Shown here piece by piece: positions 1-4,967 of a DNA stretch of 5,995 nt. A program made the position numbers and the translations under genes. Position 1 is the stretch's first letter; every line of letters begins with the position of its first letter. The DNA comes from Spirochaetaceae bacterium (GTDB lineage Bacteria > Spirochaetota > Spirochaetia > Treponematales > Breznakiellaceae): contig JAIRXO010000071.1 in the NCBI GenBank assembly GCA_031268255.1, positions 1-5,995 of the forward strand. Reading direction: 5' to 3'. Below the pieces are notes generated by a model, which saw nothing but the letters and a program-made list of their open reading frames with translations, searched no databases and was not told where the DNA came from.

Positions 1-1
1 A

Positions 2-52
2 GAAAACCCCGAAGTATCCGAGGGAACGGGCTTCAGGGAGAGTCATGGTTGA
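2..52 (+). CDS. Possible C-terminal tail of an upstream gene (partial)
   Basis: A reading frame open from the window edge encodes ENPEVSEGTGFRESHG and stops at TGA 50-52. It overlaps the start of the MBL hydrolase (ATG at 45) by 8 nt, as is common inside operons. The acidic, polar tail looks like an ordinary protein C-terminus, but 16 residues cannot identify a family. The other two plus-strand frames are also open here (one is the MBL frame itself), so this is a guess based on the overlap layout. If it is real, the MBL gene is not the first gene of its operon. Confidence 0.3.
   Translation, partial: ENPEVSEGTGFRESHG
35..40 (+). promoter_or_regulatory. Ribosome binding site of the MBL hydrolase gene
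   Basis: AGGGAG lies 4 nt before the ATG at 45, and the slightly shifted GGGAGAG reading lies closer still. The purine run supports this ATG over an upstream in-frame extension, which has no Met codon in the window. Confidence 0.5.
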
Positions 53-827
53 AGAAGTCGTTGTCGGCGCCCTGTCTACAAAGTGCTGGATATATCCCCT
101 CGGCGGCGGCGGCAGTGGCGGCGCGGATGGTGCCGCGGCTGCGGAGACAGATGTTGCTGCGGAGACGGCCGTGGAGACGGAGACTGCCGCGGCTGCGGCC
201 TCTGATACTTCTCCGTTCCCTGGCCGGCCCTGCGCGGTCATAGACCCCGGCGCAGACGCGGATGCCATAATCTCACGCCTGGAAAGCCTTAATCTTTACC
301 CTGCATACATACTTCTTACCCACGGTCATTTTGACCACATAGGGGCGCTGGGGCCCCTGGCCGCCCATTACAACGGTAAGCCGTTTATTGCCATGCACCG
401 CGCCGATGCCGCGAGAATAGGTCCCGATGCCTACAAAGCCCACAAGACCGATTTTGACTTTATGGGGATTCCCGGCGGGAATATTTCCGGCCCCATGGGG
501 CGTTACGCGGAAATACTCCGCCAAGGGCTTCCCGCCGCGGCGGGTTTTCTTAAAGACGGGGACGTTCTGGGGCCATTTACCGTTCTGGGGCTTCCGGGGC
601 ACAGTCCGGGGAGCATAGGGTTTTATGATAAAAAACAAAAGCTGATTTTTGGCGGGGATGTGCTTTTTCGGGGCGGCATTGGCAGAACCGACCTTCCCGG
701 CGGGAACTGGGACGACATGATACAAAGCCTCGAAAAACTGTTTGCCCTTGACGGGGAAACTACGGTATACCCGGGCCACGGACCGGCGGCGACCATCGAC
801 GGAGAACGGGGGCAGTTTGCTCCATGA
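45..827 (+). CDS. Metallo-beta-lactamase-fold hydrolase (glyoxalase II-like)
   Basis: A 260-residue cytoplasmic MBL-fold metalloenzyme. The full binuclear metal site is visible: HxHxDH at residues 93-98 (H93, H95, D97, H98), H186 in GHSPGS, D205 in GGD and H245 in PGHG. The order and spacing fit the glyoxalase II/RNase Z-type superfamily, specifically the short single-domain hydrolases often annotated as YcbL-like or hydroxyacylglutathione hydrolase. The substrate cannot be told from sequence; thioester hydrolysis is the usual family guess. The first strand (VVVGALSTKCWIYPL) and the second (CAVIDPG, about 63-69) are normally only a few residues apart, but here they are separated by about 40 residues of Gly/Ala/Glu/Thr low complexity. 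The catalytic core is otherwise intact, so this looks like a tolerated surface-loop expansion and not a broken gene. The stop codon overlaps the start of the next gene (ATGA, 824-827), implying a shared transcript and translational coupling with a phosphoesterase. Confidence 0.9.
   Translation: MVEEVVVGALSTKCWIYPLGGGGSGGADGAAAAETDVAAETAVETETAAAAASDTSPFPGRPCAVIDPGADADAIISRLESLNLYPAYILLTHGHFDHIGALGPLAAHYNGKPFIAMHRADAARIGPDAYKAHKTDFDFMGIPGGNISGPMGRYAEILRQGLPAAAGFLKDGDVLGPFTVLGLPGHSPGSIGFYDKKQKLIFGGDVLFRGGIGRTDLPGGNWDDMIQSLEKLFALDGETTVYPGHGPAATIDGERGQFAP
101..200 (+). repeat. In-frame GC-rich low-complexity repeat within the MBL gene
   Basis: This tract begins with (CGG)4 at 101-112. It has a perfect 14-bp direct repeat, TGCCGCGGCTGCGG, at 131-144 and 185-198. 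GGAGAC occurs four times, at 143, 161, 173 and 179, with spacings of 18, 12 and 6 nt. All offsets are multiples of six, so the reading frame is kept. The protein reads AAETDV, AAETAV, ETET and then poly-Ala. It looks like recent slippage or unequal expansion of a 6/18-nt unit. Confidence 0.8.
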
Positions 828-1384
828 AATACCCCTGCCTCATGGTTGTTTCCGATACCCACGGCAATACAGCCTCCCTGGAAGCGGCCCTCCGCTGGGG
901 CGTCAGGCGCAAGGTCGATGCCCTGGCGTTTTTGGGCGACGGAAGCGGCGATATGCTTCCGGCCTGTACCGCATCGGGTTTTGCCGCGCCTTTCAAAATG
1001 ATACGGGGCAATACCGATATGGACACAGGTATTCCCTACGCGGATATGCTGGAATTCGCCGGTCATGTTTTCTTCCTCAGCCACGGACACCTGAGCGGGG
1101 TTTCCCAGGATTTAAGTATTCTCGCCTCGGTGGCCCTGAGCGCCGGCGCGGACGCGGCCCTGTACGGCCATACCCATATCCCCGGCTGGGAAGAAATCAA
1201 CGGGGTTCTCGTGCTTAATCCGGGCAGCGCGGGACGGCCCCGGAGCGCGATAGGGGCAAGTTTTGCCACGATAGAATGTCCTTTAGGCGAATGGTTTAAC
1301 ATACGGTTCTGGGAAATACGGGGCGGCGCGCTCAAGGAAAAAACAATACGGGAAATTACCAAACTGACGCGGGGCCGGTCCTAA
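824..1384 (+). CDS. YfcE/MJ0936-family metallophosphoesterase
   Basis: A 186-residue calcineurin-like phosphodiesterase of the compact YfcE/MJ0936 type. The canonical metal-binding blocks are present in order: DTHGN (D11, H13), GDG (D39), GNTD (N63), SHGH (H87, H89) and GHTH (H116, H118), followed by the family signature NPGSAGRPR (132-140). Family members hydrolyse phosphodiester model substrates with Mn2+ or Ni2+; the physiological substrate is usually unknown, and nothing here narrows it. The length is typical. The start at 824 overlaps the stop of the MBL hydrolase by four bases, so re-initiation is the likely way it is translated; only a distant purine run (ggagaacggggg, 801-812) precedes it. 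Its stop codon (1382-1384) overlaps the stop of the convergent phosphate transporter gene, leaving no room for a terminator between them. Confidence 0.92.
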   Translation: MKYPCLMVVSDTHGNTASLEAALRWGVRRKVDALAFLGDGSGDMLPACTASGFAAPFKMIRGNTDMDTGIPYADMLEFAGHVFFLSHGHLSGVSQDLSILASVALSAGADAALYGHTHIPGWEEINGVLVLNPGSAGRPRSAIGASFATIECPLGEWFNIRFWEIRGGALKEKTIREITKLTRGRS

Positions 1385-3054
1385 AAGTACGACAGGGCCT
1401 CGACAATATTGTAGCAGTAATCGCCCAGTTTTTCGATGCGCCGCACCATATCAATAAAAAGAAGTTCAGTCTTGACGTTCTTGCCCGCCTCAATGCGCTT
1501 GCGGCCCAGCCTGCGGAGCTTTTTTCTCGCCTTGTCGATATTGTTCTCCATTTCGGCGGCCAGGGCTTTATGTTCGGCCCGGAGCGGCTTTCCCAACTGC
1601 TCCCCGACAAAGACAAGAAAAGCCTCTACCTGGAGTATGTAGGGGGCAAGGGCCTCCCGCTCCTTTGCCTTAAAGACCTGTTCCTTTCTTACGCTCCGTT
1701 CAAGAATCAGCATGAGGCTGTAACAGTCGTCGGTCATGTCCTCAAGGTCAACAATAATGCGGAGCAGTTGGGCCACCTTGCGCTTGGAAACAGGATTAAG
1801 ATGATGGCGGGTACATTCAATAAGAAAACGGGAAAGCTCCTCCCGCATGGCGTCGGCGTACTCTTCCTTTGTCTTTAGTTCGTCCAGGGCTTGCCTGACC
1901 TCGCCGCTTTCCATTGAGATGAAAGCCGCGCTGAACGCGCCGTACATGGCATGGGCCAGGTCCGCCATGTCCCGTATCTCCTTCTCCGCCCTGAGTATGT
2001 TAAACTCAGGCGTGTCCTGCATCGACGCTGTCCGGTATTCCAGCGTATACACTTCGGGCGTTTTTGCGCCGTCCTTTTTAACCAGGGCGGAAACAAGGCG
2101 GGCAAAGGGATTAACAAAGGGAAAAAACAACAGGGTGTTGACGGTATTAAACACCGTATGGAACATGGCAAGGCTGGCGCTCACCTGGGCGCCTCCCGGA
2201 ACGCCGGGGACAAGAAAATCCACCAGGGCCAGGAGGGGATCGAAGAAGATGAGGGCCCACACGGTTCCGATAACATTAAAGAGTACATGCACAAGGGCGG
2301 CCTGTTTTGCCGCCGGCCTTGTTCCGATGGCGGCCAGGGCCGCGTCTATGGTCGTCCCTATATTCGCGCCCAGTATCATGGCCGCCGCCATGCGGTAGGG
2401 GAGCAGCCCCGCGTGGGCCATGGTCAGCATAATGGCGGTGGAGGCGCTGGACGAATGGGTGATGAGGGTCATCACAAGGCCGACTGAGGTTCCGGCGACA
2501 AGAGAGAGAACCCCCTGGCCTGAAAACTTTGTTATAAAAGCGAAAGTTTCCGGGGCAAAATCCGGCATGGACTTGGTAAGAAAATCAAGGCCCAAAAAAA
2601 GCAGGCCAAAGCCAAGGACGGCCTCTCCCAGGGCCTGATGCTTCCATTTGATAGTCCCCAGTATAAAACCCGCGCCCACCGCGGGCAGGGCCAGGGCCGA
2701 AAGATTAAGGGAAAACCCGACAAGGGACACTATCCAGGCGGTAGCGGTAGTCCCTATATTGGCCCCCATGATGACCCCTATAGCCTGTTTCAGGGTAAGA
2801 AGCCCGGCGTTGACAAATGACACAACCATGACCGTCGTGGCGGAAGAGGACTGGATGACCGCGGTTACGGCGCAGCCGGTAAGAACCGCCAGGAGACGGT
2901 TTCCGGTCATAAGGGTCAGAATCTTGCGCATCCTTGCGCCGGCGGCCTGCTGAATACCGCCACTCATGATCTTCATTCCATAGAGAAAAAGACAGAGGCC
3001 GCCCGCGATCTGGAAAACAGCCCAAAAATACTTCATACCATTAGTATGGCGCAT
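1381..3054 (-). CDS. Na+/phosphate cotransporter family protein with PhoU-like domain
   Basis: A 557-residue inner-membrane transporter of the Na/Pi cotransporter II-related (NptA/YjbB) family. The N-terminal half is strongly hydrophobic and holds the two inverted-repeat signatures. Repeat one has QSSSATT (68-74) and GANIGTT (97-103). Repeat two has THSSSAST (199-206) and GANIGTT (229-235). In characterised relatives the QSSS-type motifs bind substrate and ion. After about residue 350 the protein becomes polar and helical, with PhoU-like features such as DLEDMTDDC (436-444) and RRIEKLGDYCYNI (538-550) near the end; this cytoplasmic domain is typical of the bacterial branch. Likely role: sodium-coupled phosphate movement, possibly export, sensed by the PhoU-like part. 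The start is uncertain. The first ATG (3054) adds MRHTNG, whereas family N-termini fit Met7 (ATG at 3036-3034, MKYFWAVFQIAGG) better. Neither has a clear Shine-Dalgarno sequence. It diverges from trpS and converges on the phosphoesterase, so it is probably transcribed alone. Confidence 0.92.
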   Translation of the reverse strand: MRHTNGMKYFWAVFQIAGGLCLFLYGMKIMSGGIQQAAGARMRKILTLMTGNRLLAVLTGCAVTAVIQSSSATTVMVVSFVNAGLLTLKQAIGVIMGANIGTTATAWIVSLVGFSLNLSALALPAVGAGFILGTIKWKHQALGEAVLGFGLLFLGLDFLTKSMPDFAPETFAFITKFSGQGVLSLVAGTSVGLVMTLITHSSSASTAIMLTMAHAGLLPYRMAAAMILGANIGTTIDAALAAIGTRPAAKQAALVHVLFNVIGTVWALIFFDPLLALVDFLVPGVPGGAQVSASLAMFHTVFNTVNTLLFFPFVNPFARLVSALVKKDGAKTPEVYTLEYRTASMQDTPEFNILRAEKEIRDMADLAHAMYGAFSAAFISMESGEVRQALDELKTKEEYADAMREELSRFLIECTRHHLNPVSKRKVAQLLRIIVDLEDMTDDCYSLMLILERSVRKEQVFKAKEREALAPYILQVEAFLVFVGEQLGKPLRAEHKALAAEMENNIDKARKKLRRLGRKRIEAGKNVKTELLFIDMVRRIEKLGDYCYNIVEALSYF

Positions 3055-3058
3055 TGGC

Positions 3059-3086
3059 TTGACAATTTATAGAGAGAATTTAAGAT
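3059..3086 (+). promoter_or_regulatory. Candidate sigma70-type promoter for trpS
   Basis: A perfect -35 consensus TTGACA (3059-3064) is followed after 16 bp by TAAGAT (3081-3086, 4 of 6 to TATAAT). Transcription from here would begin around 3093, at the second ATG of trpS (3094), giving a leaderless message. An overlapping alternative -10, GATAAT (3084-3089), has a poorer 19-bp spacing. Only the -35 is striking, so confidence is moderate. Confidence 0.4.
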
Positions 3087-3094
3087 AATGTTTA
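3066..3094 (-). promoter_or_regulatory. Candidate promoter for the phosphate transporter gene
   Basis: On the minus strand, TAAACA (3094-3089, 4 of 6 to TTGACA) and TATAAA (3071-3066, 5 of 6 to TATAAT) are separated by 17 bp. The -10 sits 11 nt before the ATG at 3054, so the leader would be only a few bases. The site lies over the candidate trpS promoter, so the two polymerases could not bind at the same time. Confidence 0.35.
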
Positions 3095-4092
3095 TGAAGA
3101 AAGTCTCCCTCACCGGCATCAAGCCCACAGGCATACTCCATGTTGGCAATTATTTCGGGGCGATAAAACCCGCGCTGGAACTGGCAAAAGACTACGACGC
3201 CCGTTATTTTATCGCCGATTACCATGCCCTCAACACCATGAAGGACCCCGGCGAACTGGCCGCCAATATCCGGGAAGTCGCCGCCGGCTGGCTGGCCGCC
3301 GGCCTTGATCCCGAAAGGCTTATATTTTACCGCCAAAGTTCCATCCCCGAAACATTCGAGCTGAGTACCCTCCTCATGGCCTTTACCGCCAAGGGCCTTA
3401 TGAACCGGGCCCACGCCTACAAGGCCGCTGTTCAGGAAAACGCCGAAAAAGGCGGGGACCCGGACGCGGGCATCAACATGGGCCTCTTTACCTACCCGGT
3501 ACTCATGGCCGCCGACATACTGCTCTTTGACGCCGACGTGGTTCCTGTAGGAAAGGACCAGGTTCAACATATAGAAATGGCCCAGGACATAGCCCAGGCG
3601 GTAAACTTCAATTATAAACAGGAAGTCCTCAAGATTCCCCAGGCCGCAGTGCAGGAAACAGTCGCCGTGGTTCCCGGCCTTGACGGCAGAAAAATGAGCA
3701 AAAGCTACAATAATACGATTCCGCTTTTTGCCCCGGAGAAACAGCTCCGTAAACTTATCATGCGCATAGTAACCAATTCCCAGGCAGTAGAAGAACCCAA
3801 AGACCCCGGCAGCTCCCAGCTTTATCTCCTGTATACGCTCTTTGCCAGCCCCGGAGAACAGGCGGCCCTCGCCGCGCGCTACCGTTCCGGGGGCATGGGC
3901 TGGGGAGAAGCCAAAGAAGAACTCTTCCGGGTGGTAAACCGGGAACTTGCCCCCCTGCGGGAACGCTTCCAGACCATCATGGCCGGCCCCGGAGCCCTGG
4001 ACGCGATACTGGAACAAGGCGCCGAAAAAGCCAGACCCATAGCCAGGGCCACGGTCAGGCGCTTACGAAAGGCGGCGGGCATAGACCTGTAA
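3088..4092 (+). CDS. trpS: Tryptophanyl-tRNA synthetase
   Basis: A class I aminoacyl-tRNA synthetase (cytoplasmic) that charges tRNA-Trp with tryptophan using ATP. In the 334-residue product the HIGH-type motif is HVGN (18-21), inside TGIKPTGILHVGNYFG. The KMSKS loop is complete (202-206, GRKMSKSYNNT). The conserved GKDQVQHIE segment (155-163) and AADILLFDADVVPVG (141-155) form the Trp/dimer region typical of TrpRS, as opposed to TyrRS. The length is normal for the short bacterial form without extra domains. Two starts are possible: ATG 3088 (MFMKKVSLTG) and ATG 3094 (MKKVSLTG); the second matches usual family N-termini better. No strong Shine-Dalgarno sequence precedes either, only AGAGAG at 3071-3076. 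It stands alone: nptA-like is divergent and adk convergent. No T-box or trp leader is visible upstream, since the nptA-like coding region begins only 33 bp away. Confidence 0.97.
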   Translation: MFMKKVSLTGIKPTGILHVGNYFGAIKPALELAKDYDARYFIADYHALNTMKDPGELAANIREVAAGWLAAGLDPERLIFYRQSSIPETFELSTLLMAFTAKGLMNRAHAYKAAVQENAEKGGDPDAGINMGLFTYPVLMAADILLFDADVVPVGKDQVQHIEMAQDIAQAVNFNYKQEVLKIPQAAVQETVAVVPGLDGRKMSKSYNNTIPLFAPEKQLRKLIMRIVTNSQAVEEPKDPGSSQLYLLYTLFASPGEQAALAARYRSGGMGWGEAKEELFRVVNRELAPLRERFQTIMAGPGALDAILEQGAEKARPIARATVRRLRKAAGIDL

Positions 4093-4107
4093 GGTATTTT
4101 GGGCGCA

Positions 4108-4126
4108 TCAGACCCTCCGGGTCTGA
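4108..4126. repeat. Perfect hairpin H1 downstream of trpS
   Basis: TCAGACCC and GGGTCTGA form a perfect 8-bp stem around the 3-nt loop TCC, starting 15 nt after the trpS stop. No T-run follows on the plus strand (next bases ccgggctt), so it is not a standard intrinsic terminator, although it could protect the trpS mRNA 3' end. It is the first of four hairpins with 3-nt loops in this gap. Confidence 0.7.
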
Positions 4127-4132
4127 CCGGGC

Positions 4133-4178
4133 TTTCCGCTTCAATCTTTTGCTGCGCAAAAGGATTTCCGCTACAATC
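4133..4178. repeat. Direct repeat flanking hairpin H2 (candidate intergenic repeat element)
   Basis: TTTCCGCTTCAATC (4133-4146) and TTTCCGCTACAATC (4165-4178) match at 13 of 14 positions. Between and partly within them, CTTTTGC (4146-4152) and GCAAAAG (4156-4162) form a perfect 7-bp stem around the loop TGC. The unit continues into CCCTTGCGC (4178-4186), which recurs at 4253-4261 after the last hairpin. This repeat-hairpin-repeat layout is typical of small interspersed intergenic elements and not of coding sequence. No second copy lies in the window, so repetition in the genome is unproven. Confidence 0.6.
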
Positions 4179-4198
4179 CCTTGCGCGTTCCCGGAATT

Positions 4199-4221
4199 GG
4201 AGTTTCGCAAAGCGAAACTCC
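4199..4221. repeat. Perfect hairpin H3
   Basis: GGAGTTTCGC (4199-4208) pairs over all 10 bases with GCGAAACTCC (4212-4221) around the loop AAA. It has no adjacent T-run on the plus strand, so by itself it is not a terminator. It belongs to the same cluster of hairpins with 3-nt loops. Confidence 0.75.
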
Positions 4222-4224
4222 GAA

Positions 4225-4251
4225 AACAAAAAACCTTTCAGGTTTTTTGTT
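4225..4251. terminator. Hairpin H4, possible bidirectional terminator for trpS and adk
   Basis: AACAAAAAACCT (4225-4236) pairs perfectly with AGGTTTTTTGTT (4240-4251) around TTC, a 12-bp stem. The 3' arm is T-rich on both strands, and it lies between convergent trpS and adk, as a shared bidirectional terminator would. The GC part of the stem is only a few pairs and the T-run lies inside the stem, so it may be weak, or may simply be another member of the hairpin cluster. Confidence 0.45.
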
Positions 4252-4266
4252 CCCCTTGCGCTGCCT

Positions 4267-4285
4267 AAAAACGGCATCCCTGCCG
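4267..4285 (-). terminator. Intrinsic terminator downstream of adk
   Basis: On the minus strand, starting 19 nt past the adk stop, CGGCA and TGCCG (5 bp, GC-rich) enclose the loop GGGA and are followed at once by TTTTT. This is the classic hairpin-plus-U-tract layout, though the stem is short. It would end the ZIP-adk transcript. Confidence 0.5.
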
Positions 4286-4304
4286 GCCACAGATGTGCGC
4301 TTTT

Positions 4305-4934
4305 TTAAAGGCCGAGGTTTTTCCTGAAGATGGCGACGACCTCTCCGGCGTCGGGGCGGGCGTCTATATCCACGAGGAGGCCCTGTTTCCGGTAGTGGTC
4401 AATGAGGGGGGCCGTCTGCTCCCGGTATACCTCAAGCCGCCTTCTGATTGCGTCCTCGCGGTCATCATCACGGGTATACAGTTCCCCGCCGCAGGTATCG
4501 CAGACACCTTCCTGTTTGGGCCTGCCAAAAACAAGGTGAAAATTGGTCCCGCACTCGCGGCAGGTCTGTCTGCCGCCCAGCCGCTCTATCACGCCCGCGT
4601 CGGGAATATCGAAATTCACCACTTTGTCTACTTCGGAAAAATCCGCCAAAGCCAGGGCCTGGGCTATGGTACGGGGGAATCCGTCAAGTATATACCCTGA
4701 CGCGGCGTCATCCTGACCCAGCCTTTCCCTGACCAGGGCTATGGTCGTTTCGTCATCGACGAGCCTGCCTGAGTCAATGATGGACTTGACCTTGAGACCC
4801 AGGGGTGTTTTGGCGGCAATGGCGGAGCGGAAAATGTTTCCCGTGCTGATATGGGGAACTTTGATAATATCCACCACTTTGGCGGCCAGGGTTCCTTTGC
4901 CCGCTCCCGGGGGCCCGAGAAAAATCAGTTTCAT
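4305..4934 (-). CDS. adk: Adenylate kinase, zinc-LID type
   Basis: A cytoplasmic nucleoside monophosphate kinase catalysing ATP + AMP to 2 ADP; 209 residues, normal for the long (LID-bearing) form. Visible motifs: P-loop GPPGAGKGT (7-15), AMP-site HISTGN (28-33), the signature YILDGFPRT (81-89), Arg-rich catalytic segments RLGGR (118-122) and DDREDAIRRR (157-166), and the C-terminal VDIDARPD (188-195). The LID carries C125xxC128 and C145xxC148, a full four-cysteine set expected to bind one structural Zn2+. As recalled without a search, the sequence closely resembles treponemal Adk, the main pointer to a spirochaete. The start is fixed by AGGAG (4948-4944) 9 nt upstream. The gene lies 33 bp behind the ZIP transporter gene on the same strand, so co-transcription is likely. 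It is followed by a small GC hairpin with a T-run. Confidence 0.97.
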   Translation of the reverse strand: MKLIFLGPPGAGKGTLAAKVVDIIKVPHISTGNIFRSAIAAKTPLGLKVKSIIDSGRLVDDETTIALVRERLGQDDAASGYILDGFPRTIAQALALADFSEVDKVVNFDIPDAGVIERLGGRQTCRECGTNFHLVFGRPKQEGVCDTCGGELYTRDDDREDAIRRRLEVYREQTAPLIDHYRKQGLLVDIDARPDAGEVVAIFRKNLGL

Positions 4935-4943
4935 AATAAATTT

Positions 4944-4948
4944 CTCCT
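4944..4948 (-). promoter_or_regulatory. Ribosome binding site of adk
   Basis: AGGAG on the minus strand lies 9 nt before the adk ATG (4934-4932), in an A/T-rich stretch. It is one of only two strong Shine-Dalgarno sequences in the window, the other being that of the TraB/GumN gene. Confidence 0.75.
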
Positions 4949-4967
4949 ATATAAAAGTATGGCGGGG

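Noticed and set aside
273..779. Minus-strand open frame opposite the MBL hydrolase
   Set aside because: Antisense to the conserved catalytic core; no domain or ribosome site recognised.
1847..2487. Plus-strand open frames opposite the phosphate transporter
   Set aside because: Overlap strongly supported transporter sequence containing the QSSS and GANIGTT motifs; the translations are low-complexity, with many Arg, Ala and Gly, and have no ribosome site.
3055..3087. T-box or trp attenuator controlling trpS
   Set aside because: Only 33 bp separate trpS from the divergent transporter gene; no T-box sequence, Trp-codon leader peptide or terminator/antiterminator pair is present.
3067..4017. Long minus-strand open frame (316 codons) opposite trpS
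   Set aside because: Lies entirely antisense to a trpS with all its motifs; its translation is rich in Gly, Phe, His and Val without recognisable motifs, as expected of a codon-bias shadow.
4108..4126. Hairpin H1 as the trpS intrinsic terminator
   Set aside because: The stem is good, but no run of T follows on the plus strand; kept only as a hairpin repeat.
4093..4304. CRISPR array or tRNA gene in the trpS-adk gap
   Set aside because: The only direct repeats are single pairs of 14 and 9 bp without regular spacing, and no cloverleaf with a TTCGA-type T-loop and acceptor pairing is seen.
4099..4308. 69-codon plus-strand open frame across the hairpin cluster
   Set aside because: Starts at TTG with no ribosome site and is made of inverted-repeat sequence; the hairpins explain it better than a protein does.
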